Below are positions 8,866 through 18,165 of a stretch of 64,000 nucleotides of DNA, one piece after another. How positions within the stretch are numbered: position 1 is the stretch's first letter; every line of letters begins with the position of its first letter. Source of the stretch: Pseudomonas marvdashtae (GTDB lineage: Bacteria > Pseudomonadota > Gammaproteobacteria > Pseudomonadales > Pseudomonadaceae). The notes below the pieces were generated by a model, which saw only the letters and a list, made by a program, of their open reading frames with translations, made no database searches and was not told the origin of the DNA. Location of the stretch: NCBI RefSeq assembly GCF_014268655.2, contig NZ_JABWQX020000001.1, positions 3,626,001 to 3,690,000 on the forward strand, given 5' to 3'. The translations under genes were made by a program, and so were the position numbers.

Positions 8866-9582
8866 TCATGGGTTAAGCCGCTCCAGCCAGGCTCGTAGAT
8901 CCTTCACTTCCAGCGCGCTGATGTTGTGGCCGAGGCCCGGATACGCGTGAAATTCAGGCTCAAGAGCCAGGGTCTTGAGAAACGTGTCGGCGTCGGTGCC
9001 GTCATGATAGGGAATGATCGGGTCCGCCGTGCCGTGCCCGATGAACACGGCCAGCGCCCGCCGCGATTCGTCTGGCGTCAGTTCAGCCCGCAGCACCGAC
9101 AGGACGCGCCCGCCCATCGCGGCGATGCCGCCAACGGCTTCGGGGTGTCGCAGCGCCACTTCATAACTCATCATCGCGCCCTGGCTGAAACCCACCAGGT
9201 ACACACTGCTCGCATCAGTGGGGTACTTGGCCCGGGCCTTTTCGATGAAATCCAACAGCATCTGGCCGCTGGCCTTCAGGTCTGACGTGTCACCGTCATA
9301 GGCGCCCTCGCCTTTCTTGGCAAACCACTGGTAACGCCCCGGTTCCATGGACTTGGGCGCCCGTACCGAGAGGTAGTTGTAGTGCTTGGGCAACTCGTCT
9401 GCGAGCGACAGCAGGTCTTCTTCGTTACTGCCCGAACCGTGCAGGAAAATCACCAGCGGCCGGTTCCTGGCCTGCTCATCGGCGCGAGCCAGGTAATTGA
9501 GCGGCAAGTCCGTGTGCAGCGCAGGTTGGGCCTGCACGCCGGCGGATACCAGCAGCATGAACAGGGCGAACGCTTTAAGCAT
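8866..9582 (-). CDS. Secreted alpha/beta hydrolase of the phospholipase/carboxylesterase type
   Basis: The product has 238 residues, with a signal peptide ending near GVQAQ. The nucleophile is Ser133 in GFSQG, the acid is Asp187 in GTADPIIP, and the base is His219 in GLGHN. FLHGSGS forms the oxyanion loop. The ATG at 9582 follows a GGAGGA sequence, so the longer frame to 9708 is not used. It is probably an esterase of the cell envelope; substrate unknown. Confidence 0.87.
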   Translation of the reverse strand: MLKAFALFMLLVSAGVQAQPALHTDLPLNYLARADEQARNRPLVIFLHGSGSNEEDLLSLADELPKHYNYLSVRAPKSMEPGRYQWFAKKGEGAYDGDTSDLKASGQMLLDFIEKARAKYPTDASSVYLVGFSQGAMMSYEVALRHPEAVGGIAAMGGRVLSVLRAELTPDESRRALAVFIGHGTADPIIPYHDGTDADTFLKTLALEPEFHAYPGLGHNISALEVKDLRAWLERLNP

Positions 9583-9605
9583 CTGTCTTCCTCCATCGAG
9601 TGATA

Positions 9606-9630
9606 ACCGCACGTAAACGACCCGTGCGGT
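9606..9630. terminator. Hairpin between the peptidase and esterase genes
   Basis: ACCGCACG at 9606-9613 pairs perfectly with CGTGCGGT at 9623-9630 around a 9-base loop. It lies after the stop of the upstream minus-strand gene (9648) and before the start of the next (9582). It has no long T run. It could be a weak terminator or a leader structure. Confidence 0.4.
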
Positions 9631-9647
9631 GAGGTAGACAGCACTTC

Positions 9648-10760
9648 TCAGTCGTTGATCAATTTGCCCGTGCGAATCGGCTCGCGCCCGGCGATTTTTG
9701 CCTGCCAAACGCCCGGCTGGGTGTAGCGTCCGCGATCCAGGGCAAACAGTACCCCGCTGGTTCCGGCTCGAACAACGGTTACCTGGTCATTCAACGGATC
9801 GACCACTTCAAACAGCGGATCGCCGCGTTCGACCCACTCCCCCGCCTCGCGCAGAAAACTCACCACGCCATGATGCGGCGCGAACAGGTATTGGGTGCCC
9901 TCGAACGGGAAACCTTCGCAGCATTGCGCTGGCGCAGCCGGCCAGTCGCCGCCAATAAAGCCCTGTTCAGCCAGGAATCCAAGGATGGCTTGGCAATTGG
10001 CCTGGGCCTGATCGACTCGGGTGTCGCTCATGCTGCCCAGTTCCAGCGTCGTCGCCAGGTTGGCCGCCGGGATGGCCGCATTCGGGAAAATCCTCGCCAG
10101 GCGCAACCAGGGCGTGGAGCAGGACTCGTCGAACGAGCTGCCACCGGAATCTTCGCATAACAACGCCACCCTGGCCTTCAGCCGCGCAGCCAGTGAGCGC
10201 CATTGCGGCCATTGTTGTGGCAAGGCATACAGATGGATCGCGGCCTCGAAATCACAATGAAGGTCCAGGGTGACGTCGGCGTCGCAGGCATGGCGAAGCA
10301 ACAACCGATGCAGTCCTTCGAGTTGCGAAGGCGCCGCGGGCAAGTCATCGAGGACCTCGACCATCGTCTGGCGGATCAAGGTGATATTGGCAGCGAGATC
10401 ATCCCCCAGGCGGCCCCCGATGCGCTCCGCCACCGGGGCGCTGAGTTCGACGAAGGAACGGTTGAAATTCTTGCCGCTGCCCAGTTCGAAGCGCCCCATG
10501 TGGGCACTTTGCAGGTGCTGGTCAAGGCCTATGGGATTGGCCACCGGCACGAGCTCGATGACGCCCTTGAGCAGCCCTTGGGTCTCAAGGTCGTTGAGTT
10601 GCTGTTTCAACTCCCAGGCCGTGCGCATGCCCGGCAGTTCATCGGCGTGCAAACTGGCCTGGATGTATGCCTTGCGCGGACCGTGGCCGTAACGAAACAC
10701 ACTGAGCCGGCGCTCCGTGCCTAAATGGCTCCACGGCAGGATATGGTCGATGCGTTGCAT
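9648..10760 (-). CDS. Succinylglutamate desuccinylase/aspartoacylase family metallohydrolase
   Basis: The product has 370 residues. The zinc ligands of the M14-like family are visible as HADE (His38, Glu41) and DLHCD (His168). The C-terminal part (HHGVVSFLREAGEWVERGDPLF) is the beta-barrel domain common to this family. The start at 10760 follows GGAGAG. Downstream of an amino acid binding protein gene, it may act on N-acylated amino acids, but the true substrate is unknown. A longer frame from 10805 lacks a better ribosome binding site. Confidence 0.85.
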   Translation of the reverse strand: MQRIDHILPWSHLGTERRLSVFRYGHGPRKAYIQASLHADELPGMRTAWELKQQLNDLETQGLLKGVIELVPVANPIGLDQHLQSAHMGRFELGSGKNFNRSFVELSAPVAERIGGRLGDDLAANITLIRQTMVEVLDDLPAAPSQLEGLHRLLLRHACDADVTLDLHCDFEAAIHLYALPQQWPQWRSLAARLKARVALLCEDSGGSSFDESCSTPWLRLARIFPNAAIPAANLATTLELGSMSDTRVDQAQANCQAILGFLAEQGFIGGDWPAAPAQCCEGFPFEGTQYLFAPHHGVVSFLREAGEWVERGDPLFEVVDPLNDQVTVVRAGTSGVLFALDRGRYTQPGVWQAKIAGREPIRTGKLIND

Positions 10761-10864
10761 AGTCTCTCCCGGATAACGGTTTTCGACAGGCGCAGGGTAA
10801 AACAATCGCCCATGAAAAAGGTGGCCGGCCGGGTCAACGGCGGGCCACCTGGTTGCTTCAGCGA

Positions 10865-11644
10865 TTAATGCCCGTAGACGTCAAAGGCGAAGTATTTGTC
10901 CTGCACTTTCTTGTAGGTGCCGTTGGCGCGGATTTCGGTGATGGCGGCGTTGAATTTCTCGGCCAGGGCCTTATCACCCTTGCGCACCGCAATGCCGGCG
11001 CCGCCGCCGAAGTATTTGGCATCTTCATAGGTCGGCCCTACGAAGGCAAAGCCCTTGCCAGCGTCGGTTTTCAGGAAACCTTCGTCGAGGTTGACCGAGT
11101 CGGCCAGCATGGCGTCGAGGCGACCGGCGACCATGTCCAGGTTGGCTTCCTGCTGGGAGCTGTAGCGCACCAGGTTGATCCCCGCCGGCACCAGCACTTC
11201 GGTAGCGAAGCGGTCATGGGTACTGGCGCGCAGCACACCGACTTTCTTGCCTTTGAGCTCGGTCAGCGGATCCTTGACGTCGGTGCCTTCCTTCATCACG
11301 AAACGCGCCGGGGTATGGTAGTACTTGATGGTGAAGTCGACGTTTTTCTTGCGGTCGTCGGTGATGGTCATCGACGACAGGATGGCGTCGATCTTCTTGA
11401 CCTTCAACGCTGGAATCAACCCGTCGAACTCTTGCTCGACCCAGGTGCATTTGACCTTCATCTGTTCGCACAGCGCGTCGCCGATGTCCACGTCGAAGCC
11501 GGCCAGCTTGCCGTCGGGGGTCTTCATCGAAAAGGGCGGATAGCCTGCCTCGATCCCGAGGCGGATCGGCTTGGCGTCTTCGGCCACGGCCGAAAGGGAC
11601 AACACGGACAGTGCCAGGGCACCGAACATGACTAGCTTCTTCAT
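10865..11644 (-). CDS. Periplasmic basic amino acid ABC-transporter binding protein
   Basis: The product has 259 residues with signal peptide [21 protein letters not shown]. It shows the family blocks [26 protein letters not shown] split across residues about 30-55, [21 protein letters not shown] and the C-terminal [23 protein letters not shown]. This is the Lys/Arg/Orn/His-binding class. No permease or ATPase gene is adjacent, so it is an orphan binding protein. The ATG at 11644 has AGGAG seven to eight bases upstream. The aspartoacylase-like gene follows in the same direction. Confidence 0.9.
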   Translation of the reverse strand: MKKLVMFGALALSVLSLSAVAEDAKPIRLGIEAGYPPFSMKTPDGKLAGFDVDIGDALCEQMKVKCTWVEQEFDGLIPALKVKKIDAILSSMTITDDRKKNVDFTIKYYHTPARFVMKEGTDVKDPLTELKGKKVGVLRASTHDRFATEVLVPAGINLVRYSSQQEANLDMVAGRLDAMLADSVNLDEGFLKTDAGKGFAFVGPTYEDAKYFGGGAGIAVRKGDKALAEKFNAAITEIRANGTYKKVQDKYFAFDVYGH

Positions 11645-11840
11645 TTTTGCTCCTGAGTGCGCAGGTTTTCTTGATGTTATTGGCAGGTTCGGACACAGCG
11701 TTCGGTCAGCGAAAAACCGAAGTGGGCGGAGTCTAGAGGGGCGCTCAGGCGGGGAATTATGTTGAGGCGACAAATAGTTATAAAAATCCTCAGGCTTGGC
11801 TGAGGACGATCGGGTCTGGGAAAGTCCTGACAGATAAGCG

Positions 11841-11874
11841 CCAGTGGCGAGGGAGCATGCGCCCTCGCCACTGG
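11841..11874. repeat. REP-type hairpin
   Basis: CCAGTGGCGAGGG at 11841-11853 pairs with CCCTCGCCACTGG at 11862-11874. The core GTGGCGAGGG is the common REP core that recurs elsewhere in this window (34003 and 44783). Confidence 0.75.
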
Positions 11875-11896
11875 CTGAACTGGCTTGTAGAAAGTC

Positions 11897-12331
11897 TCAG
11901 CAATCGCAGCTGATGACCTTCTCCGCCACGCGCTCCACCGAGCCGGTCAGGCGAAAACCCTCATCGAGCCAACCCATGACGCCACCGATCATTTCCTTGA
12001 CCGGGTAGCCCAGGGTCGCCAGGCGCACCGCGGCCTTGTTGGCACCGTTGCAATGCGGCCCGGCGCAATAGACCACGAACAACGTGGCCTTGGAATAAGC
12101 GGCTAGCGCCTGGGCGGTGAGCGTACGGGTTGGCAGATTGATCGCCCCTGGCACGTGCCCGCGTTCGTAGGCCAGCGGGCCACGCACATCCACCAGCACA
12201 AAATCGGCATCGCCTGCCGCTTGGCTGGCATGCACGTCGGAACAATCGGTTTCGAACATCAGGCGACGACTGAAATGTTGCAGGGCAAGATCGGACGGGG
12301 CAGCAGGTACTTCACGCACGGGACTGGTCAT
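11897..12331 (-). CDS. Rhodanese-like protein
   Basis: This 144-residue single rhodanese domain has the active-site loop VVYCAGPHCNGANKA, with the expected catalytic Cys89 and a further Cys94, and a CDC tail at the C-terminus. The segment DVRGPLAYERGHVPGAINLP is typical. AGGAG precedes the ATG at 12331. It is divergent from an FtrA-type regulator, an arrangement often seen for this pair. It probably carries sulfur or acts in a thiol stress response; no substrate can be named. Confidence 0.9.
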   Translation of the reverse strand: MTSPVREVPAAPSDLALQHFSRRLMFETDCSDVHASQAAGDADFVLVDVRGPLAYERGHVPGAINLPTRTLTAQALAAYSKATLFVVYCAGPHCNGANKAAVRLATLGYPVKEMIGGVMGWLDEGFRLTGSVERVAEKVISCDC

Positions 12332-12431
12332 CGGTGTGTCTCCTGGGACAGAAAGGGCTGTAAGAGACTTTATCCACCCGAGGCGAACCGCTACAGTGGC
12401 GCACACGACACTCTGTGGGAATTTTCCGCCA

Positions 12432-13391
12432 ATGCAGCCCACCCCCGGCCTGGTTGCAATCCTCGCTTATGACGGCTTGTGCACCTTCGAATTTGGCGTC
12501 GCCGTGGAAATTTTCGGACTGGCACGGCCCGAGTTCGATTTCCCCTGGTATGAGCACCGCATCGTCGCCGTCGACGACGGGCCACTGCGCGCCATGGGCG
12601 GCTTCCAGGTATTGGCCGATGGCGGCATGGAGCTGCTCGACACAGCCCGGACCATTATCGTGCCGGGCTGGCGCAGCCGCAGCGATCCACCGCCCGATGC
12701 CCTGCTCCAGGCCCTGCGTCGCGCCCACGCCCGCGGTGCCCGCTTGCTGTCGATCTGCTCCGGGGCTTTCGTCCTGGCGGCCACCGGACTGCTCGATGGC
12801 TTGGGCGCGACGACGCACTGGCGCTACACCGACGAACTCGCCGAACACTACCCCGCCATTGCCGTAGACCCCGATGTGCTTTACGTCGATTCGGGCCAGG
12901 TCATCACCTCGGCTGGCAGCGCGGCAGGCATCGATGCCTGCCTGCATCTGGTGGCACGTGATTTCGGAACCCAAGTCGCCAACGCCGTGGCGCGTCGACT
13001 GGTCATGGCAACGCAGCGCACGGGCGGCCAGGCGCAATTCATTCCCTCGCCGGTCAGCCGAACACCGCGCAGCGACCTGTCCGGGGTCATGCAGTGGGCC
13101 CGCGAACGTCTGCATGAACCGCTGGGCGTGCGCGAACTGGCCAGCCATGCGGCCATGAGCGAACGGACCTTCCTGCGCCGCTTCACCGAGGCCTGTGGCG
13201 TGTCCCCCAAGGCTTGGCTGCAACATGAACGCCTGGCGCGGGCCCGGGAGTTGCTGGAAAGCACCGAGGACAACACCGACATCATCGCCCAGGTGTGCGG
13301 CTACCGTTCGGTGGAAAGCTTCCGCGTGGCGTTTCGCAGTGTGGTGGGGCTGGCGCCATCGGTGTATCGGGAGCGGTTTGGGCGGGGGTGA
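12432..13391 (+). CDS. ftrA: FtrA/GlxA-type transcriptional regulator (DJ-1/PfpI domain plus AraC HTH)
   Basis: The product has 319 residues from the ATG at 12432. Residues about 5-180 form a DJ-1/PfpI-like domain with Cys109 in SICSGAF at the nucleophile elbow. Residues about 215-315 form an AraC double helix-turn-helix (LGVRELASHAAMSERTFLRRF, then VCGYRSVESFRVAFR). The divergent rhodanese gene is the likely target. A frame reaching back to 12336 lacks the conserved start. Confidence 0.88.
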   Translation: MQPTPGLVAILAYDGLCTFEFGVAVEIFGLARPEFDFPWYEHRIVAVDDGPLRAMGGFQVLADGGMELLDTARTIIVPGWRSRSDPPPDALLQALRRAHARGARLLSICSGAFVLAATGLLDGLGATTHWRYTDELAEHYPAIAVDPDVLYVDSGQVITSAGSAAGIDACLHLVARDFGTQVANAVARRLVMATQRTGGQAQFIPSPVSRTPRSDLSGVMQWARERLHEPLGVRELASHAAMSERTFLRRFTEACGVSPKAWLQHERLARARELLESTEDNTDIIAQVCGYRSVESFRVAFRSVVGLAPSVYRERFGRG

Positions 13392-13432
13392 GTTCGGTGC
13401 ATCTGCCAAGCACTATTGTGGCGAGGGGGGCA

Positions 13433-14188
13433 TCAACGCTTGCGCAACAAATAAGTATCCATGATCCAGCCATTGACCTGCCGCGCCGCCTTGCGGGTGC
13501 GTTCGATGTCGTCGGCCACGTCGCCCAGCCGGCCGGCGATGAGTTGCTCACCCGGCGTTCCCACGTAGGCGCCCCAGTAAATATGGGTATCGGGATCGCT
13601 CACCTGGCGATACGCATCTTCGGCGTCGAGCATCACCACCACGCTGCCCGCATCGCCCAGTTGCCCCGCCGCCAGCCGGCGGCCCGTGGTGATTTCCAGC
13701 GAGCCACCGATGTCATTCAACGGCACCTTGTGTCGTGCTGCGAGGGCCTGGACGCTGGTGATGCCAGGGATCACGTCGTATTCAAAAGCACAACGTCCCG
13801 AGTCAAGGATCGCCTGCAGGATACGCAGGGTACTGTCGTACAGCGCCGGATCGCCCCACACCAGGAAACCGCCGCGCTCCCCGTCAGACAACTCTTCATT
13901 GATCAGTCTTTCGAAAGTGTCCTGCTTCGCACGATTCAGTGCCTCGACACTGATCGTGTAGTCCAAGTCGTTGCGCTGGCGCTCAGGGCTATGGGTTTCG
14001 ACGAAACGGTAGGGATGGTCGACGATGTAGCGTCGGCAAATGTCACGCCGCAGGTCCAGCAGCTTGTCCTTGGCAGGCCCCTTGTCCATCAGGAAAAACA
14101 CATCCACCAGGTTCAGGGCCTTCACCGCCTGCATCGTCAGGTGGTCCGGATCGCCAGCGCCGATGCCGATCACTGATAATTTCTTCAT
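13433..14188 (-). CDS. cobF: Precorrin-6A synthase (deacetylating)
   Basis: CobF (251 residues) methylates C-1 of precorrin-5 and releases acetate in aerobic cobalamin synthesis. The SAM-binding loop VIGIGAGDPDHLT is at residues 5-17 and GGFLVWGDPALYDST is the second methylase motif. It overlaps the upstream phosphatase-like gene as ATGA. No other cob gene is present here, so the pathway must be spread over other loci. No cobalamin riboswitch was recognised upstream. Confidence 0.94.
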   Translation of the reverse strand: MKKLSVIGIGAGDPDHLTMQAVKALNLVDVFFLMDKGPAKDKLLDLRRDICRRYIVDHPYRFVETHSPERQRNDLDYTISVEALNRAKQDTFERLINEELSDGERGGFLVWGDPALYDSTLRILQAILDSGRCAFEYDVIPGITSVQALAARHKVPLNDIGGSLEITTGRRLAAGQLGDAGSVVVMLDAEDAYRQVSDPDTHIYWGAYVGTPGEQLIAGRLGDVADDIERTRKAARQVNGWIMDTYLLRKR

Positions 14189-14763
14189 TCCAGCACCTCC
14201 CTGGCAGGCCCCTGAGCGCGTAACCGCCAGACGTGGTTGAACCGCAGGTCGATGACAGAAAGCGGTTCAATGTCGATCCGGTTGACCATGGCGGCAGGAC
14301 ACCCGAGGACATTGATCAAGGCCGCACGGATTACGAACGGATGGGTAACGGCCAGCCAGTGGCCCGGTGTATTTTCCAGGGAGGCCAGCCAGTCGCCGAC
14401 ACGGCGACACAGGTGGGAGACGGATTCACCACCATGCGGCGCGGCATCCGGATCGTCGCGCCAGGCTTGAAGCTGTTGCGGCTCAGTCTGGAGCAATTCA
14501 TCGACAGACAATCCCCGCCAGCGACCGAAGTCACAATCGGCCAACGCTTGTACCAGCCGCGGCTCGTTGTCCAACAACGCGGCGGTCTGGCGCGTGCGCA
14601 GCTCCGGCCCGCACAGCAGACCGCGGACGTTCCGGTATTCACGTCCTATCTCAGCACGCTTCTCCAGCCAGGCCACATCCAACGGTTCGTCCAGCCCGAA
14701 GCGTGCTTGTTTCTGGGCGGCGGTGCGCGCATGGCACATCAGGGTCAGGCGGGTTGCTTGCAC
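14185..14763 (-). CDS. Histidine phosphatase-like protein coupled to cobF
   Basis: The product has 192 residues of the phosphoglycerate mutase-like fold: an N-terminal beta strand with LMCHART, the GRWRGLSVDELL segment, HGGESVSHLCRRVGDWL and the late His in AVTHPFVIRAAL. The usual RHG motif reads CHA, so the arginine next to the catalytic His is a cysteine. By context it could be a CobC-like alpha-ribazole phosphatase, but the altered motif makes activity uncertain. It is first in a two-gene unit with cobF. Confidence 0.8.
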   Translation of the reverse strand: MQATRLTLMCHARTAAQKQARFGLDEPLDVAWLEKRAEIGREYRNVRGLLCGPELRTRQTAALLDNEPRLVQALADCDFGRWRGLSVDELLQTEPQQLQAWRDDPDAAPHGGESVSHLCRRVGDWLASLENTPGHWLAVTHPFVIRAALINVLGCPAAMVNRIDIEPLSVIDLRFNHVWRLRAQGPAREVLE

Positions 14764-15183
14764 GCTGGATACTCAGGCATTTTGGAAGTTGATGACCGGG
14801 AGAGTCCCCTGCTTTCTTGTACAGCACCTTATATGAAATCAACTATTCGAGACAAAAGGCGTCTTGTCCTACACAGGCAGGAGCAATGCCTGACATACGT
14901 CGATTACTCGAGCCAGGCCCTTGCCCTACAAGGCTTCTGGATAATTCCAGGGCTTTTTAAACTGATCATAAAAACCTCTGGACATGCGGCCCCCGCTAAC
15001 CAAATACTATTTTCGAAGTTACGGAAGAACCCAGTATTTATCCAGGCAAGGAGCATGGATCCTCTCTCCAGAGACCCGATCATCGATCCGTGCCTGGTCC
15101 GTTGGTGCAAACCCGTTTCGCCTTGAAGGCCCAGAAGCTGGCCTTGGCCCAGGCACCGTCGCCTGCCAAACTTTGTGAGCACT
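14764..15183. other. Intergenic stretch between divergent genes
   Basis: This 420-base gap lies between the cobF operon (minus) and the N-formylglutamate amidohydrolase-like gene (plus). It should hold both promoters. No B12 box, RNA gene or credible small ORF was recognised. It marks the left border of the accessory-looking 15-20 kb block. Confidence 0.45.
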
Positions 15184-15936
15184 ATGCGTGAATCCATTGA
15201 ATGTACCGAATGGGGTCTGTACACCAAGCCGGCGTTCCGATTGCTCCGGGAAGACTCCGAGCACCCCGTGCTGCTGGTTTGCGAACACGCCAGCCGCTTC
15301 ATCCCAGACGCGCTGAACGAGCTGGGCCTGGATGAAACGGCCGCCCAGGAACATATTGCCTGGGACATTGGGGCCTTGGCCCTCGCCGAACGGCTGTCCG
15401 AAACCCTCGGAGCGACCCTGCTGTCGGCTAATTACTCGCGATTGTTGATCGACCTGAACCGCCCACTCCACGTCGCCGACAGCATTCCGGCACAAAGCGA
15501 GATCTATCAGGTTCCCGGTAACCAATCCCTGGACGACGCAACGCGCGAATATCGCCAACAGTGCCTCTTCCATCCATTTCATGATCAACTGCGGGCGTTG
15601 ATCGACCAACGCCTGGGCGAAAACCGCACCGTGCGAGTGGTGGGTATCCACAGTTTCACACCGGTTTTCTATGGACAACCGCGCGCCCTCGAGGCCGGCG
15701 TGCTGTATGGCGAAGCCAGGGACTATGCCCAGCGCATCGTCGACGGCCTCGGGCGACATTCGTTGCGGGCGGCCGGTAACCAGCCCTACAAAGTCAGCCC
15801 CTTGAGCGACATGACAGTTCCGGTACATGGCGACGGCCGCGGCCTGGACTCAGTGCTGATCGAAGTACGCAATGACCAGTTGCGCAGTCCCGAGTCAGTG
15901 CAGACCTGGAGTGCCTATCTCGCTCCGCTGCTATAA
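15184..15936 (+). CDS. N-formylglutamate amidohydrolase family protein
   Basis: The product has 250 residues from the ATG at 15184 (a GTG at 15175 is also in frame). The family signatures are LLVCEHASRFIPD, HIAWDIGALALAERLSETL and SANYSRLLIDLNRP. HutG-type members cut N-formylglutamate. Here there are no hut genes, and the next two genes are arginine succinyltransferase-like, so it may remove an acyl group from an acylated amino acid. That role is inference. It starts a run of plus-strand genes. Confidence 0.85.
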   Translation: MRESIECTEWGLYTKPAFRLLREDSEHPVLLVCEHASRFIPDALNELGLDETAAQEHIAWDIGALALAERLSETLGATLLSANYSRLLIDLNRPLHVADSIPAQSEIYQVPGNQSLDDATREYRQQCLFHPFHDQLRALIDQRLGENRTVRVVGIHSFTPVFYGQPRALEAGVLYGEARDYAQRIVDGLGRHSLRAAGNQPYKVSPLSDMTVPVHGDGRGLDSVLIEVRNDQLRSPESVQTWSAYLAPLL

Positions 15937-16042
15937 CACGACGGTGATGAAATTTCGGCTACAAGCTACAACGCGTGGACATCGACAGTGATCGTCAAGC
16001 CCGGCACCTGACAGCGGGCTCTTTTGAACAGGAGTGCTATCC

Positions 16043-17059
16043 ATGCTGGCCTTACGTCCAGTTCAGTTAAGCGATTTGCCGCAGTTGCAACAACTGGCCC
16101 GCGACAGCCTGGTAGGTGTCACTTCGCTTCCTGACGACACTGATCGCCTGCGGGACCGAATCCTCACTTCGTGCGCCGCTTTCGACGCCGATGTGCAGGC
16201 CCCTGGGGCAGAGAACTACTTTTTTGTCTTGCAGGACCTGGCGTCAGGCCGCCTGGTGGGCTGCTCGGAGATTGTCGCCGCTACCGGTTGCGATGAACCG
16301 TTCTACAGCCTGCGCAACCGGCCGTTTTCCAGCGAGTCCCGGGAGCTGAACATCCAGCATGGCGTACCAGCGCTGTCGTTGTGCCAGGACCTCAACGGCC
16401 AGACGCTGCTACGCGGTTTCCACATCGACGCAGCCCGCGTGCGCACGCCTGAATCGGAGCTGCTCTCCCGGGCCCGGCTGATGTTCATTGGTGCTCATCC
16501 CCGGCGCTTTGCCGAGGCGGTAATCACCGAAATCGTCGGTTTCAGCAGTGAAGACGGCCAGTCGCCCTTCTGGGACGCCGTCGGCCAGCATTTCTTCGAC
16601 CTGCCCTACACCGAAGCCGAACGTCTGTGCGGCCTGCAAAGCCGTACCTTTCTCGCCGAACTGATGCCCCAATATCCGATCTATGTCCCCATGCTGCCGC
16701 CAGAGGCGCAGGCCTGCATCGGCCGGGTGCATCCCGATGGCCAGGAAGCCTTCGACATTTTAAAGCGCGAGGGTTTCGAAACGAATAGCTACGTGGACAT
16801 CTTTGACGGCGGGCCGACGCTGCATGCCCGGATAACGAACATTCGCTCGATTACCCACAGCCGTTCAGCCATCGTGCGACAGAGCCGGCAGATCGATGCC
16901 CGCGGTCGTTACCTGGTCAGCAATGATGGCCTTGGAAACTACCGGGCCATCATTGCCGAGCTGGACGTCAACGCCGAAGAGCCGGTGTCCCTGCACCCTG
17001 ACATGCTGGCAGCGCTGGGTATCGCAGAAGGCGATCGGGTCCGGGTGGTCAGCCTATGA
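16043..17059 (+). CDS. Arginine/ornithine N-succinyltransferase alpha-subunit-like (AruF/AstA family)
   Basis: The product has 338 residues, the family's usual length. AstA landmarks are LRPVQLSDLPQLQQLA at the start, SPFWDAVGQHFFDLPYTEAE, SRTFLAELMPQYPIY and EGFETNSYVDIFDGGPTLHA. AruF and AruG together succinylate arginine and ornithine in the AST pathway. The other ast genes (aruC, D, B, E) are absent here and parts of the sequence differ from the form I know from P. aeruginosa, so this looks like a diverged paralogue. CAGGAG precedes the ATG. Confidence 0.88.
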   Translation: MLALRPVQLSDLPQLQQLARDSLVGVTSLPDDTDRLRDRILTSCAAFDADVQAPGAENYFFVLQDLASGRLVGCSEIVAATGCDEPFYSLRNRPFSSESRELNIQHGVPALSLCQDLNGQTLLRGFHIDAARVRTPESELLSRARLMFIGAHPRRFAEAVITEIVGFSSEDGQSPFWDAVGQHFFDLPYTEAERLCGLQSRTFLAELMPQYPIYVPMLPPEAQACIGRVHPDGQEAFDILKREGFETNSYVDIFDGGPTLHARITNIRSITHSRSAIVRQSRQIDARGRYLVSNDGLGNYRAIIAELDVNAEEPVSLHPDMLAALGIAEGDRVRVVSL

Positions 17060-17120
17060 AACGCGTTCGATTGCGTACCTCGTGCCAAGACCGTGCCCGG
17101 CATGATGAAGGAGCCACGTC

Positions 17121-18155
17121 ATGATAGTTCGCCCGGTTGCCCTGACCGACCTCCCCGCCCTGCTGGAACTGGCCCGTTGCGCCGGCCCGGGGTTTACCAG
17201 CCTGCCGGCCAATGAGGAGCGCCTGGCACACCGCGTGCGCTGGGCCCAACGCACCTTTGCCGGGCAGGTCGAGCGGGCCGACGCTGACTACCTGTTCGTG
17301 CTCGAGGACGATGACCGTCGAGTGGTGGGCATCAGCGCACTGACCGGCGCGGTCGGGCTACGCGAGCCCTGGTACAACTATCGCGTCGGTGTAACGGTCA
17401 GCTCGGCGCCTGAGCTGGGCATCCAACGGCAAATCCCCACGTTGTTCCTCAACAATGAAATGACCGGGCAATCGGAAATCTGCTCGTTATTCCTCCATCC
17501 GGAGCTGCGTCGCGGCCACAACGGGCGCTTGTTGTCCCTTGCACGCCTGCTGTTCGTCGCCGAATTTTCCCGGTTGTTTGGAGAAAAGCTGATCGCCGAA
17601 CTGCGAGGCCAAGCGGATGAACAAGGCTGCTCGCCATTTTGGGATAGCCTGGGGCGACACTTTTTCAAGAAGGACTTCAGCTGCGCCGATCAGTTGTCTG
17701 GGATGGGCAACAAATCGTTCATCGCCGAGTTGATGCCACGTCAACCGTTGTATACGTGTCTGCTCACCAAACAGGCCCAGGCTGTAATAGGCAAGGCGCA
17801 TCCGGACACCGAACCCGCCCTCAGGATCCTCAACGCCGAAGGTTTCGTCCATAAGGGATACGTTGATATTTTCGATGCCGGCCCGGTGATCGAGGCGCCG
17901 GTATCGACGATCCGTAGCGTGCGTGACAGCCGGTCGCTGTCCTTGATGATCGGCACGCCCGACGAACAGGCCCCGATCTGGCTGATTCATAACCGCCGCC
18001 TGGAAAACTGCCGCGTCACCAGCGCCCGGGCGCACCAGCACGGCGAAAGCCTGCTCGTCGACCGCGTCACCGCCAAACGCTTGCAAGTGCAACCGGGCGA
18101 CACGGTTCGCGCCGTAACTTTACTCAAGCAGGGGCGACATGCCGTGGCGGCCTAG
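17121..18155 (+). CDS. Arginine N-succinyltransferase beta-subunit-like (AruG/AstA family)
   Basis: This 344-residue homologue of the preceding gene has IVRPVALTDLPALLELA, SPFWDSLGRHFFKKDFSCAD, NKSFIAELMPRQPLY and the conserved HPDTEPALRILNAEGF block. It follows the AruF-like gene by 61 bases in the same direction, as subunits do. A hairpin follows at 18166. Whether the pair acts on free arginine or another amine cannot be told. Its isolation from an ast operon argues for a separate task or a second copy. Confidence 0.88.
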   Translation: MIVRPVALTDLPALLELARCAGPGFTSLPANEERLAHRVRWAQRTFAGQVERADADYLFVLEDDDRRVVGISALTGAVGLREPWYNYRVGVTVSSAPELGIQRQIPTLFLNNEMTGQSEICSLFLHPELRRGHNGRLLSLARLLFVAEFSRLFGEKLIAELRGQADEQGCSPFWDSLGRHFFKKDFSCADQLSGMGNKSFIAELMPRQPLYTCLLTKQAQAVIGKAHPDTEPALRILNAEGFVHKGYVDIFDAGPVIEAPVSTIRSVRDSRSLSLMIGTPDEQAPIWLIHNRRLENCRVTSARAHQHGESLLVDRVTAKRLQVQPGDTVRAVTLLKQGRHAVAA

Positions 18156-18165
18156 CCTTGGCACA

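Noticed and set aside
13400..13432. Fragment GTGGCGAGGGGG as a REP element
   Set aside because: Only one half of the REP core is present and no pairing arm was found, so it was not listed as a repeat.
13295..14176. 293-codon plus-strand frame opposite cobF
   Set aside because: Antisense shadow; CobF motifs on the minus strand are clear.
14764..15183. Cobalamin riboswitch before the cobF operon
   Set aside because: No B12-box-like sequence was found on the minus strand upstream of the first gene.
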